Assembly: GCA_018240025.1 (NCBI GenBank)
Contig: JAFEGM010000002.1
Coordinates: 13,663-52,816 of the forward strand
Length of the DNA stretch: 39,154 bases
DNA from: Verrucomicrobiota bacterium
GTDB taxonomy: Bacteria; Verrucomicrobiota; Verrucomicrobiia; Chthoniobacterales; SZAS-18
Direction of reading: 5' to 3'
Of this stretch, positions 1 through 9,566 are shown in pieces (position 1 is the stretch's first letter; each line of letters opens with the position of its first letter). A model generated the notes under the pieces. It saw nothing but the letters and a program-made list of their open reading frames with translations. It did no database searches and had not been told where the DNA came from. Both the position numbers and the translations under genes were made by a program.

Positions 1-721
1 GGAAGAGCGTGCCGCCGTCCGCCTGTTCGAAGCGGCCGATGCGCTTCTCGGTGGCACCGGTGAACGAGCCCTTCTCGTGCCCGAAGAGTTCGCTCTCGAG
101 CAGCTGCGGTGAAAGGGCCGCACAATTCACCGCGATGAACTTCGCTTTGTGCCGATTGCTCAAATTGTGCAGGGCGTGCGCCACCAGTTCCTTGCCCGTG
201 CCGCTCTCGCCGGAAAGCGCGACCGTGGCGCGCGTCGGCGCCACCTGCCGGATGGTTTGGAAGATCTGCTCCATCACGGCGGAGTGGCCAATGATGTTCT
301 CGAGCCCGTAGTTCTTCTGCACCTGCTCCTTGAGCGCGGTGACCTCCGTCTCCATCTCGCGGCTGCGCAGGGCGCGACGAATGAGGATCTCCAGCTTGTC
401 GAGGTTGATCGGCTTGGTGACGAAATCGTAGGCGCCTCGCTTCATCGCATCGACCGCCAGATCGACCGAGCCGTAGGCGGTCATCATGATGCAGAGCGGC
501 GGATTCGGCAGTTTGAGCGCACGGTCGATCAGCGACATGCCGTCCTCCCCCGCCCCGAGGCGCAGGTCGGTGATGAGCAGATCGATCTTCTCCGACTCGA
601 GCAGCGACATGGCGCCCTTCAGCCCATCCGCCACATACACGTCGAAATCATCCTCCAGCGCACGCCGGATGCCTTCGCGCGTGTGCTTTTCGTCGTCGAC
701 GATCAGGATGGTGGGTTGCAC
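1..721 (-). CDS. Sigma-54-dependent response regulator, NtrC family (partial, C-terminus beyond the window edge)
   Basis: This is a two-component regulator that would activate sigma-54 promoters when phosphorylated. About 240 residues are visible. A receiver domain (1-120) has the acidic pocket IVDDE, phosphoacceptor Asp52 in LLITDLRLG, Thr81 and Lys103 (TKPI). It is followed by a AAA+ domain with Walker A GESGTGKE (171-178) and the sigma-54 contact loop GSFTGA, a variant of the usual GAFTGA. The rest of the AAA+ domain and the Fis-type helix-turn-helix lie beyond base 1. I chose the GTG at 721 because it starts directly before the first receiver strand and no upstream in-frame ATG was seen. 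No histidine kinase is in view. It lies 67 bases downstream of the DinB-like gene on the same strand. The family is clear; the target genes cannot be told. Confidence 0.93.
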   Translation of the reverse strand, partial: MQPTILIVDDEKHTREGIRRALEDDFDVYVADGLKGAMSLLESEKIDLLITDLRLGAGEDGMSLIDRALKLPNPPLCIMMTAYGSVDLAVDAMKRGAYDFVTKPINLDKLEILIRRALRSREMETEVTALKEQVQKNYGLENIIGHSAVMEQIFQTIRQVAPTRATVALSGESGTGKELVAHALHNLSNRHKAKFIAVNCAALSPQLLESELFGHEKGSFTGATEKRIGRFEQADGGTLF

Positions 722-788
722 GGGGTGAGCTTGATGCGCGCCGGGGCCACTAGGCAACCGGCAATAGATTCGAATGCGTCTTTGCGCC

Positions 789-1373
789 TCAGCGCGCCAC
801 CAGGATCAGTTTCAGCTGCCGCCGGTGAATCGCCTGATGCGCGGCCAGCAGGCAATGCCACTGGTGCACGCCGAGGGGGCCGAACCACGGATGGAGGAAG
901 CGCGTGGGGGATTCACGATCACCCACTTCCTTCGCCAAGCGTCCGCGGATGGTCAGCAGAAAATCGCGGAACTCGCCCACCGGATCGCCGCCGTCAGTGC
1001 CCTTGGGTTTCACCGCGGCGACGTCGGCTTTGCCCTGCGGCAGGCGGCCATGGCTGAGCTCCACCACCGCGTGCGTCATGAGCGAGCCGACGATGTCGAG
1101 ATGCTCCAGTACCATGGCGGGCGACCAGTAGCGCGAGCTGTCTTCGATGCCCGGGAAGCGGTCGATGAGCACGCGGCGCCGCAACGTCGCGGCGTCGAGC
1201 GGTTCGACCAGCGCAAGAATCTTCTGGCCCTCGCGCGCGAAGATCTCGTCGGCCTGTTCCCAGGTGGTGCGGCGGCAGAAGCGCGGGAAGGTCCAGTAGC
1301 GGGCCACCATCAGCTCCAGCCAGGGCAGACCAGCGCCGGGCGCGGCGAGTTTGGGTTCGGATTCGGCGGGCAT
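789..1373 (-). CDS. DinB-like (YfiT/DinB superfamily) protein
   Basis: A 194-residue protein of the DinB-like four-helix-bundle family, whose members often bind a metal through three histidines and in some lineages act as thiol-dependent transferases. The visible landmarks are a mid-protein EHLDIVGS segment and a C-terminal [16 protein letters not shown] helix, which supply the expected His...His-x3-His pattern. The N-terminal half carries [16 protein letters not shown], which is not diagnostic. The ATG lies one base after the nadB stop codon, so translational coupling with nadB is likely. The substrate cannot be inferred. The family call rests on the histidine pattern and overall length. Confidence 0.7.
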   Translation of the reverse strand: MPAESEPKLAAPGAGLPWLELMVARYWTFPRFCRRTTWEQADEIFAREGQKILALVEPLDAATLRRRVLIDRFPGIEDSSRYWSPAMVLEHLDIVGSLMTHAVVELSHGRLPQGKADVAAVKPKGTDGGDPVGEFRDFLLTIRGRLAKEVGDRESPTRFLHPWFGPLGVHQWHCLLAAHQAIHRRQLKLILVAR

Positions 1374-1374
1374 C

Positions 1375-2973
1375 TCAGTATCTGCGCAAAACGGTGTCCA
1401 CGCGGGCCAGCCGAGGATCGGTCTCGGGATGGTCGAGCGTGTAATGCAGCCCGCGACTCTCCTTCCGCGAGAGCGCGCTGTCGACGATCAGCGCTGCCAC
1501 CTGGGCCAGGTTGCGCAACTCCAGGATGTCGGTGGTCACCTTGTAGCCCCAGTAGAACTCCTGGATTTCGGCCTGCAGGTTGCGCAGGCGAGCCGCCGCC
1601 CGCTTGAGGCGTTTGTCGGTGCGCACGATCGAAACGTAGTCCCACATGAGGCGGCGGATCTCGTCCCAGTTGTGGTAGATGACGACGAGCTCGTCGAGGT
1701 TGGCCGCATCGCCGCTCTGCCACGGCGGAATCGTCCAGGGCGCCGCCGTGTCCTGCCCCGGCGGCTCCTCGCGCAGCACGCGGGCGACGGCCCGGTGCGA
1801 CATCACCAGCGCCTCGAGCAACGAATTGCTGGCCAGGCGGTTGGCACCGTGCAGGCCGGTGCTGGCGACCTCGCCGACCGCATACAGCCCGCGCACCGTG
1901 GTGGCGCCGTCGAGGTCGGTCTGCACGCCGCCGCATTGGTAATGCGCGGCCGGCACCACCGGGATCGGCTGCTTCGTGATGTCGATCCCGAGGGCCAGGC
2001 AGCGCTGGTAGATGTTGGGAAAATGCCCGCGCACGAAGTCGGGATCGCGATGGGTGATGTCGAGAAAGACGCACTTCTCGCCCGTGCGCTTCATCTCCGC
2101 GTCGATCGCCCGGGCCACGATGTCGCGCGGCGCGAGGCTGGCGCGATAGTGGTACTTCTCCATGAACGAGTGGCCGTGCGCATCGCGCAGCACCCCGCCC
2201 TCCCCGCGCACGGCCTCGGTGATGAGGAACGACTTCGCCTGCGGATGGAACAGACAGGTGGGATGGAACTGGATGAATTCCATGTTCTCGATGGCCGCCC
2301 CCGCCCGCCAGGCCATGGCCACGCCGTCCCCCGTGGCGATGTCCGGATTGGTGGTGTAGAGATAGACCTTCCCGCAGCCTCCGGTGGCCAGCACCACGCG
2401 GCGCGATTCGAGCGTGCGCACCTCGCCGCTGGTTTCGTCGAGCACGTAGACGCCGACCACCCGGTTCTCGGTCGCGTAGCCCAGCTTGGCCGTCGTGATC
2501 AGATCGATGGCCATCTGATTCTCGAGGATCTCGATGTTGGGCGAACGGGCCACCGCCGCCAGCAACGTGTCCTCGATGGCCCGGCCGGTGGTGTCCTTGA
2601 AATGCAGGATGCGGCGCTGGGAATGGCCGCCTTCCAGTCCGAGCGCGATCTCCTTCCCGCCCTCGGGCGCGGGCTGTTCGTCGAACTGCAGGCCCCAGTC
2701 GATCAGCTCGCGCACGCGAGCCGGTCCGTCGCTCACGATGGCCCGCACCGCGGCTTCATCGCAGAGGCCGGCGCCCGCTTCGAGCGTGTCGGCCACGTGC
2801 GACTCCACCGTATCGTCCTTGCCCCAGACGCAGGCGATGCCGCCCTGCGCCCAGGCCGTGTTGGTCTCCGCCTTGCCGCGCTTGGTGATGATGGCCACAC
2901 GTCCGTGGGCCGCCGCCTTGATGGCAAAGGAGAGCCCCGCCACGCCGGAGCCAAGGATGACGAAATCGTACAT
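1375..2973 (-). CDS. nadB: L-aspartate oxidase
   Basis: This flavoenzyme oxidises L-aspartate to iminoaspartate, the first step of de novo NAD synthesis, which NadA (quinolinate synthase) then uses. The 532-residue length is normal for NadB. The N-terminal FAD-binding motif is GSGVAGLSFAIKAA, followed by TNTAWAQGGIA near residue 45. The capping and active-site region contains VRGEGGVLRD, and the C-terminal FAD motif is HGANRLASNSLLEALV. I start at the ATG at 2973, since the fold begins at MYDFVILGSG; an in-frame ATG six codons upstream would only add a short unrelated tail. It sits 58 bases downstream of an ABC ATPase and one base upstream of the DinB-like gene. NadA and NadC are not in the window. 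A NadD-like/NadK fusion at 22019 belongs to the same pathway. Confidence 0.96.
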   Translation of the reverse strand: MYDFVILGSGVAGLSFAIKAAAHGRVAIITKRGKAETNTAWAQGGIACVWGKDDTVESHVADTLEAGAGLCDEAAVRAIVSDGPARVRELIDWGLQFDEQPAPEGGKEIALGLEGGHSQRRILHFKDTTGRAIEDTLLAAVARSPNIEILENQMAIDLITTAKLGYATENRVVGVYVLDETSGEVRTLESRRVVLATGGCGKVYLYTTNPDIATGDGVAMAWRAGAAIENMEFIQFHPTCLFHPQAKSFLITEAVRGEGGVLRDAHGHSFMEKYHYRASLAPRDIVARAIDAEMKRTGEKCVFLDITHRDPDFVRGHFPNIYQRCLALGIDITKQPIPVVPAAHYQCGGVQTDLDGATTVRGLYAVGEVASTGLHGANRLASNSLLEALVMSHRAVARVLREEPPGQDTAAPWTIPPWQSGDAANLDELVVIYHNWDEIRRLMWDYVSIVRTDKRLKRAAARLRNLQAEIQEFYWGYKVTTDILELRNLAQVAALIVDSALSRKESRGLHYTLDHPETDPRLARVDTVLRRY

Positions 2974-3031
2974 AGGCGGAGCATCGCGCAAAGCCGCCGC
3001 TCGATGAACCGGAATTTCGCTGCGATGGACC

Positions 3032-4039
3032 TCAGGCCGCCGCCTCAGCCGCAGCCGGACGGCGTTCGTCGAACAGGCGCCGGATCACGTCCTCGATGGG
3101 CGTCTCCTGCACCTCCAGGTCCTTCACCCGATACTCCGCGAACATCCGCCGGCAGACCTCTGCCACTTCGGCCCGGGGGACCTGCAGACGGAAGGACGTC
3201 GGGGTGCGTTCGAGCAATTGCCCGCAACCAGCCGGCACGGCACGCTCCGGCTGCTGATCCTCGAACTCGAAGGCGACGATCTTGTCCTGCGCGAAGCGGG
3301 CCGTGATTTCGTCCAGCGGGCCGTCGAAGAAGAGCTTGCCGTGATCGATGATGATGACCCGGGCGCAGAGCTCCTCGATGTCGCCCATGTAGTGGCTCGT
3401 CAGGACGGTCACGATGCGGTGCCGCACGTTGTAGTCGCGCAGGAACTCGCGGACCTTTTTCTGCGAGACGACGTCCAGGCCGATGGTCGGCTCGTCGAGG
3501 AAGAGGACCCTCGGCCGATGCAGCAGCGCGGAGATCAGCTCCATCTTCATGCGCTCGCCGAGACTCAGCTCGCGCACGATGGTGTCGAGCTTGTCGCGCA
3601 CACCGAGCAACTCGGTCAGACTCCCGACCACTTCCCGATACTGCGCCTCGGGGATCTCGTAGATGGCGCGGTTCAATTCCAGCGACTCGCGCGCCGGCAG
3701 GTCCCACCAGAGCGCGTTCTTCTGCCCCATGAGCAGACTGAACTGGCGCTTGAACGCGTTCTCCCGCGCCCACGGCGTGAAGCCGAGCACGCTGGCGCTG
3801 CCGGAGGTCGGGTTGAGCAGACCGCTCAACATTTTCAGCACGGTCGTCTTGCCCGCGCCGTTCGGGCCGAGGAAGCCGACGAACTCCCCTTCCTGGATTT
3901 GGAACGAGACCGCATCGGCCGCGCGCACCTCCTCGTAGCGGCGCGAGAAGAGACCCTTCACCGCGCCGGCGAGCCCGGGCTCCTTCTTGAACACGCGGTA
4001 GACCTTGGTGAGGTCCCGCACCTCGACGACGGCGGACAT
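3032..4039 (-). CDS. ABC transporter ATP-binding protein, ABC-2 export type
   Basis: A 335-residue cytoplasmic ATPase expected to drive an ABC-2 type exporter. The nucleotide-binding domain has Walker A GPNGAGKTT, a Q-loop region around LLMGQKNALWW, signature LSLGERMKME, Walker B VLFLDEPTIGLD and the switch histidine in LTSHYMGDIEE. The insertion YRVFKKEPGLAGAVKGLFSR before the Rossmann core and the C-terminal extension are typical of the DrrA-like/viologen-exporter branch, whose members are normally encoded beside two six-helix permeases. No permease is adjacent here. The start at 4039 (MSAVVEVRDL) is chosen because upstream in-frame residues are a shadow of the neighbouring gene. Ten bases separate it from the glycosyltransferase-like gene upstream, so the two are probably co-transcribed. 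Confidence 0.9.
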   Translation of the reverse strand: MSAVVEVRDLTKVYRVFKKEPGLAGAVKGLFSRRYEEVRAADAVSFQIQEGEFVGFLGPNGAGKTTVLKMLSGLLNPTSGSASVLGFTPWARENAFKRQFSLLMGQKNALWWDLPARESLELNRAIYEIPEAQYREVVGSLTELLGVRDKLDTIVRELSLGERMKMELISALLHRPRVLFLDEPTIGLDVVSQKKVREFLRDYNVRHRIVTVLTSHYMGDIEELCARVIIIDHGKLFFDGPLDEITARFAQDKIVAFEFEDQQPERAVPAGCGQLLERTPTSFRLQVPRAEVAEVCRRMFAEYRVKDLEVQETPIEDVIRRLFDERRPAAAEAAA

Positions 4040-4049
4040 GGCGCGCGGC

Positions 4050-5231
4050 TCAGAGCCCGAGACGATCGAGCATGGAACGGATGACCGTCTCCGCCTCGAA
4101 CCACTCGCGCGCGATTTCGAAGGCGGCGCGGGAATGGCGGTCGTAGTCGGCGTTGATCTCGCGCACGGCCTGCTGGATGTCGCCGACGTCGGCAAACGCG
4201 AACAGGCCCTCGCGACCTCCGTAGAGCCGGGTGAAGCCCGTCTCCTGCGTGATGGCCGGCCGGCCGGCGGCGAGGTAGCAGGCGGTGCGATCGCTGAACC
4301 AGCCGGTATGCAGGCGGACGTATTGATCCTTGGCCACCGTGAACTCCCCCTTCGACTGCTGCACGTAACGCACGTAGTCGCGGTAGGCCACGCTCATGGC
4401 ATCGGGCGACAGGCTGCGCCAGCGCGCGCCGTGGAAACGGTCGGCCAGATCCTGCGTCTTGAAATTGGTGGCCAGCTCGAAGTCCTCACCGCATTCGACC
4501 GGCGCGAGGCGGAATTTCTCGAACTCCGGCAGCTTGCTCCAGAGGTAGTTCTCACCGCGCCACTCGATGTCCTTCTTCCCGCCGGTGGCCAGGTTGGCGA
4601 TGCTGGTGAAGACCGCGCCCGCGGGCGGCGGCCCGTCCGTGCGCCAGAAATCCGTCACCACCGGCTGGCGGGTGGGCAGCCAGGTGAAGCCGTGCAGCGG
4701 CACCGGAAACTCGGGGCGGCCGATGTTTTCGCCGAAGGTGAAGAGCGCGCGATGCCGGCGCAGGAACTCGATGGTACCGGCCTCGCCCTTGTCGACCTTG
4801 ATCTGCTCGACGCCCGGATCGCTCTCCACGTAGACGAGCCGATCGCTCAGGCAGAGATCCTCATTCAACTCGTGCGAGCCGCAGATGTTGAAGACCGCGT
4901 CGGCGCTGCGGTAGAGCTCGTTGACCTGCGCGCGGTTGAGCGGACCGACCGTTTCCTCGCGCGAGCGGTAGCGCGGCGAGAAGGCCCACTTGCCCTCGAA
5001 ATCGAACTCGCGCGCGAGTTGACCGAGGATCTGCTCCACGTAGCCCGTCTCCTCGGTCAGGGTGTAGGCGACCGGGTCGTAAGGCACGCGCGAGGTGTCC
5101 TCGATATAGTACACGTCGTGCCCGAGGCGCTGCAGGCCGGCGATGTAATGCAGCGTCTGCCAGAGCACTCCGGCGATGGGGCAGTTCCCCATGAAGCTGC
5201 AGACGACGATGCGATGGCGGGTGGGTGGCAT
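4050..5231 (-). CDS. Glycosyltransferase-like protein (GT-B fold, function unknown)
   Basis: A 393-residue cytosolic protein with no signal peptide. The opening strand-loop-helix (HRIVVCSFMGNCPIAGVLWQ) and the following HYIAGLQRLGHDVYYIED resemble the N-terminal acceptor domain of GT-B glycosyltransferases. The C-terminal segment TACYLAAGRPAITQETGF, followed by FAFADVGDIQQAVREI, resembles the donor-binding region of GT4/GT1 families. No classical EX7E motif stands out, so the donor sugar cannot be predicted. It is followed after ten bases by an ABC exporter ATPase, suggesting a surface glycoconjugate that is made and exported. That is context only. The fold assignment is moderately secure; the reaction is unknown. 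Confidence 0.6.
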   Translation of the reverse strand: MPPTRHRIVVCSFMGNCPIAGVLWQTLHYIAGLQRLGHDVYYIEDTSRVPYDPVAYTLTEETGYVEQILGQLAREFDFEGKWAFSPRYRSREETVGPLNRAQVNELYRSADAVFNICGSHELNEDLCLSDRLVYVESDPGVEQIKVDKGEAGTIEFLRRHRALFTFGENIGRPEFPVPLHGFTWLPTRQPVVTDFWRTDGPPPAGAVFTSIANLATGGKKDIEWRGENYLWSKLPEFEKFRLAPVECGEDFELATNFKTQDLADRFHGARWRSLSPDAMSVAYRDYVRYVQQSKGEFTVAKDQYVRLHTGWFSDRTACYLAAGRPAITQETGFTRLYGGREGLFAFADVGDIQQAVREINADYDRHSRAAFEIAREWFEAETVIRSMLDRLGL

Positions 5232-5397
5232 GCGGGGGTGGATGGGACCGGCACTGACGAGCGAAGCGAGGCGGATGTCGAGCCGAACTGTGCGACCGCG
5301 CTGTCATTGCCGCCGGCCCGGCCAGACGCCGGGGCGCTGCCCGCCGCGGCGCTGGGTGAAAGCGTGCTCTCTGGTGTTCCGCCGACGCGCCGGATCC

Positions 5398-5982
5398 CTA
5401 GCCGACCGGAAACTCGTCGCGGCCGATCCGATAGAGCACGCCGCGACGCTCCTCCTCGGACCAGGTTTCGCAGACCTCCGGCGGAAAGGCGAATTCCTGC
5501 TCCAGCCGCATCCCGAGCTTCTCCAACACGCCGCGGGACGGCCCGTTTCGGACGAGAGTGATCGCGATCACCTCCGGCGCCTCGAGCCGGCTGAAGGCGT
5601 ATTCAAGAAGCGCCCGGGAGGCCTCCGTGGCGTAGCCACGCCGCCAGAAACCGCGCACCAGGCGGTAGCCCAGTTCGAGCCGCGGGGGAAAGCGTCGACT
5701 CTCGAAAAGGTGAAACCAGCCGACGAAAGCGCCGCTGGCGCGCTCGTGCGCGGCCCACCAGCCCAGTCGCGGCGCGAGGGCGGCGATGCGCACTTCGACG
5801 AACTGGCGGATCTTCTCCTCGAAGCCTTCCCAGGGCACCGGCGGCGCAGCGTTGATGTAGCGCATCACCTCCGGGTCGTTGTCCATCGCGTGCAACGAAC
5901 GCGCGTGCTCCGCCACACTCAGCGCCCGAAATTCCAGGCGCGGCATGAGGCAGTCGCGGAGCGGATCGGGCGCGGTCGACAT
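5398..5982 (-). CDS. GNAT family N-acetyltransferase (RimJ/RimL type)
   Basis: A 194-residue acetyl-CoA-dependent acetyltransferase of the Acetyltransf_3 group, which includes ribosomal protein and small-molecule acetylases. The core is visible as LELGYRLVRGFWRRGYATEA (strand 4 and the acetyl-CoA pyrophosphate loop, in which RRGYAT is the Q/RxxGxG/A motif), then ALLEYAFSRLEAPEVIAIT and the terminal NGPSRGVLEKLGMRLE. Motifs are complete, so it should be active. Its ATG lies 13 bases after the S46 peptidase stop on the same strand, so the two are probably co-transcribed. The substrate is unknown. Confidence 0.9.
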   Translation of the reverse strand: MSTAPDPLRDCLMPRLEFRALSVAEHARSLHAMDNDPEVMRYINAAPPVPWEGFEEKIRQFVEVRIAALAPRLGWWAAHERASGAFVGWFHLFESRRFPPRLELGYRLVRGFWRRGYATEASRALLEYAFSRLEAPEVIAITLVRNGPSRGVLEKLGMRLEQEFAFPPEVCETWSEEERRGVLYRIGRDEFPVG

Positions 5983-5995
5983 GGCGCAGGGAGGC

Positions 5996-8068
5996 TCAGC
6001 GCTTGCTTTCCTTCAGCTCCTTCACGAGCTCGGGCGCGCCGTAGACCTTGTCGAGCGCCTCGAGAATGATCGAGCTGTGCACGCTGACCGTGCGGGACTG
6101 GCGATCATCGTAGGCGAAATCGGAGATCAGGCTCTGGATGTTACCGTCGAAGACGATGCCGGTGAATTCGCCGCTGCGATTGACCACCGGCGAGCCGGAC
6201 GAACCCCCGATGATGTCGTGGGTGCTGACGAAGTTGTAGGGGGTTTTCAGGTTCAGCTTGGCCTTGGCCCTGGCCCAGCTGGCCGGCAGCTCGAAGGGTT
6301 CGCGGTTGTTCTGCTCCGTCGCGCGATCGAACAGACCTTGCGCGACCGTGAACGACGGGATCGGCGTGCCGTCCTGTTCGTAACCCTTCATCACGCCGTA
6401 GCTGAGCCGCAGCGTGGAAGTCGCGTCGGGGTAGGTGTTGGCGCCGTCGAGCGCGAAGCGGGCCTTGGCCAGAATGCCCTGCGACTGGCGTTTCACCTCC
6501 TCGACCCACTCCGCGACGCGGCGCAGCTCGCGCGCTTCGGCATCGACGATCCGGGCCACTTCGATGAGCGGATCTTTGGCCGCATCGACCGCCGCCTTGC
6601 CGCCTTCGTAGAGGGCCTTCCGCACCGCGAGGTCACGCAGCTTGGTCGTCTTGATCAGCTCTCCGGCCCGCACGCGCGGCGATTTGCCGGCCAGCACCTG
6701 CTTGACCAGCGGGTCGTTCGTTCCGACCGCCTCCGACCAGGCCAGGAGCGAATCGGCCAGCAGGACCGTTTCGAGATCTTCGTGCAGCGGCTGCTCCGTG
6801 AAGATCTGCCGTTCCAGCGCCGCCTTGCGCGCGTCGGCATACTCGCGCAGCCGCTCGCCGTTCGGCTTCGTGCGCTCCTCGCCGGCCCGCAGCAGGCGTC
6901 GGGCGATGAAGAAGACATCGGCCGTGAAGGCGTGGCCCAGCTCCAGCCAGCGATAGCGCGGCGCGGCCTTGGCCATGGTGGCCTGCGCCTCCGCGATGCG
7001 ATCGAAGGCGGCGCGAGCCTCGGTGGCCTCCGGGTATTCGCGGGCGATGCGGGCCTTGAACTCCGTCTCCGCTTTGGCGCGGAGCTCGTAAAAGGTCGGA
7101 TCGTAGAGTGCGGCCAGATTGCCGTCGCGCACCTTGCGCGTGTTCTGCACGGTCTGGAGGAAGTCCTTGGCCCGGCGCTGGTTCTCCGCACTGCGCGAAC
7201 CCCAGGCGAGCAGCAGCACCTCCAGGCGTTTCAGCCGCGCGTTGCCGGCCGGGAACGAGACATTCCGCTGGTAGTCCAGCTCGGCCATCGTGATGAGCCG
7301 GCTGGAGCGGCCCGGGTAGCCGGCCACGAAGCTGACGTCGCCCTCGACCGGACCTTCCTTGGACCAGCGCAGATAGTGCTCCGGCTTCGCAGGCTGGCCG
7401 TTCTCGTAGACCCGCAGCAGCGAGATATCGAGGCAGTAGCGCGGATACTCGAAATTGTCCGGATCGCCGCCGAAGGCGGCCGCGCCGGCTTCGGGCGCGA
7501 AGACCAGGCGCACGTCGGTGTAGCGCTTGGCGCGGTACAAATGATAGGCGCCGCCCTGATAGAGCGTGATGACCTCGCATTTCAGTCCGGTCTTCTCGGA
7601 GTTCTCCTTCTCGATGTCCGCGCTGACCTTGCGGCGGGCGGCCGCAGCGGCGGTCGGATCCATGCCGGGCGTCACAGCCGCATTGACGCGGGCCGTGACG
7701 TCCTCGATCGACACGAGTTGTTCGATCTCGAGGTCGGGACACTTCAATTCCTGCGCGGGCGTACGGGCGAGGAAGCCGCCTTTGACGAGGTCCTTCTCCT
7801 TGGTGCTCAGCTTGAGGATGAACTCCTGCGCGACGTGGTGATTGGTCAGCACCAGGCCGTCCGCGGAGACGAAGGAACCGGAGCCGCCCCCGCCGACCTT
7901 CAAGGCCGATCCCTGCACCCGCGCGAGCCATTCGTCGGTCAGCTCGAAGCCATACTTCGCCTTGATGGTGGCGGTCGGAGGGCGGTTGAACAGCCACATG
8001 CCTTCGTCGGCAGGCAGGGCGGCGGTGAAAGCCAGAAGGGCCAGAAGCGAGAGGAAGGTGCGGCGCAT
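5996..8068 (-). CDS. S46 family dipeptidyl-peptidase (DPP7/DPP11 type), exported
   Basis: A 690-residue serine peptidase that removes dipeptides from the N-terminus of oligopeptides, expected in the periplasm. A signal peptide (MRRTFLSLLALLAFTAALPA) precedes the mature start DEGMWLFNRPP, which is typical of the family. The catalytic histidine is in VLTNHHV (about 77-78) and the nucleophile in GGSSGSPV (Ser624). The residue 18 positions after the nucleophile is Gly642 in FDGN. In characterised members this position sets specificity: Gly in DPP7/DAP-BII enzymes with broad or hydrophobic preference, Arg in the acidic-residue-specific DPP11. A DPP7-like preference is therefore inferred. The start at 8068 places the signal peptide at the N-terminus; an in-frame ATG 12 codons upstream adds only MTAARGCIHSGP. 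It heads the minus-strand series and is followed by a GNAT gene. Confidence 0.94.
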   Translation of the reverse strand: MRRTFLSLLALLAFTAALPADEGMWLFNRPPTATIKAKYGFELTDEWLARVQGSALKVGGGGSGSFVSADGLVLTNHHVAQEFILKLSTKEKDLVKGGFLARTPAQELKCPDLEIEQLVSIEDVTARVNAAVTPGMDPTAAAAARRKVSADIEKENSEKTGLKCEVITLYQGGAYHLYRAKRYTDVRLVFAPEAGAAAFGGDPDNFEYPRYCLDISLLRVYENGQPAKPEHYLRWSKEGPVEGDVSFVAGYPGRSSRLITMAELDYQRNVSFPAGNARLKRLEVLLLAWGSRSAENQRRAKDFLQTVQNTRKVRDGNLAALYDPTFYELRAKAETEFKARIAREYPEATEARAAFDRIAEAQATMAKAAPRYRWLELGHAFTADVFFIARRLLRAGEERTKPNGERLREYADARKAALERQIFTEQPLHEDLETVLLADSLLAWSEAVGTNDPLVKQVLAGKSPRVRAGELIKTTKLRDLAVRKALYEGGKAAVDAAKDPLIEVARIVDAEARELRRVAEWVEEVKRQSQGILAKARFALDGANTYPDATSTLRLSYGVMKGYEQDGTPIPSFTVAQGLFDRATEQNNREPFELPASWARAKAKLNLKTPYNFVSTHDIIGGSSGSPVVNRSGEFTGIVFDGNIQSLISDFAYDDRQSRTVSVHSSIILEALDKVYGAPELVKELKESKR

Positions 8069-8267
8069 CGGGCCGGAATGGATGCAGCCGCGGGCCGCCG
8101 TCAAAGTCCGCGCGCAGCTTCGTGCGGCTCGCCCGCGGGCTGGTTCGGCTGCCGCGGCAAATCAGCAGTTTCGGGAGATGCCAAGCACCAAATTCCGCTG
8201 CCCAAATCGCGTCTTTTCCCGCGGCGCCCCTTGCGCCCCCGCCACCCGCCGCGGAGATTGTACCCCT

Positions 8268-8792
8268 ATGAAGCTAGTGCAGTGGATGCGGTTCACTTGG
8301 GACCTCGAAAAACTCGGCGAACCGGCCACGACGAAGCTGCCCGTCAACACGGTCGTGCGGCCGGTCAACCGCCGGGAGGCTGAGGCGGTCCAGCACGTCA
8401 TCTTCAACAGCTTTACCCTCGACAGCGACTGGGCCGAGTCCTTCGGCCGCATCCGCGAGGCACTCGTCGAAGGGGTCCGCCGCGCTTTTGCCGATCACGA
8501 CAGCCCCGGCCTCGTGCTCGTGCATGGCCCGCGCATCGTCGGGGCTTCCATTTTCACCGACAGCGCGATGGCCGAGAACCATCTCATCTCCGGCCCCTGC
8601 ATCCTCCTGGAGTACCGCAATCGTGGGCTGGGCACGGATATGCTCTACAAATCGCTCAGCCTTCTCAAGCAGGGCGGCGTGAAGAAGGCGACCGGCCTGA
8701 CGCGCCGCGGCGTGCCGGCGGAGAAATTCGTCTATCCCAAGTTCGGCGGCGAGGCCGAAGCGGTGGACCTCCCCGCACCGGTCGAACACTGA
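8268..8792 (+). CDS. GNAT-like N-acetyltransferase
   Basis: A 174-residue cytosolic protein. The C-terminal half has the GNAT core: VLVHGPRIVGASIFTDS (strands 2-3), ISGPCILLEYRNRGLGTDML (strand 4 and the acetyl-CoA loop, with RNRGLG matching Q/RxxGxG/A), and a following helix and strand ending VYPKFGG. The N-terminal MKLVQWMRFTWDLEKLG is unusual for GNATs. The ATG at 8268 is the first start in the frame that begins after the divergent promoter region. The stop codon is two bases before the ATG of the LolD-like ATPase, so the pair is almost certainly one transcript. The substrate is unknown; a regulatory link with the ATPase is possible but unproven. Confidence 0.8.
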   Translation: MKLVQWMRFTWDLEKLGEPATTKLPVNTVVRPVNRREAEAVQHVIFNSFTLDSDWAESFGRIREALVEGVRRAFADHDSPGLVLVHGPRIVGASIFTDSAMAENHLISGPCILLEYRNRGLGTDMLYKSLSLLKQGGVKKATGLTRRGVPAEKFVYPKFGGEAEAVDLPAPVEH

Positions 8793-8794
8793 TC

Positions 8795-9499
<705 letters not shown>

Positions 9500-9566
9500 C
9501 GATCAGCCTCCGGCAGGCATAATGTGACCGGTCCGTTCCTGCACGTGCCGAAACCTCCGCTTCCCT

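Noticed and set aside
1351..3306. Long plus-strand open frame (651 codons) opposite nadB
   Set aside because: It is antisense to a clear NadB and its translation is rich in Arg, Gly and His with no fold signature, as expected of a G+C-rich shadow frame.
5879..8383. Very long plus-strand open frame (834 codons) opposite the S46 peptidase
   Set aside because: The minus strand encodes a complete S46 peptidase with signal peptide and catalytic motifs; the antisense product has no domain features.
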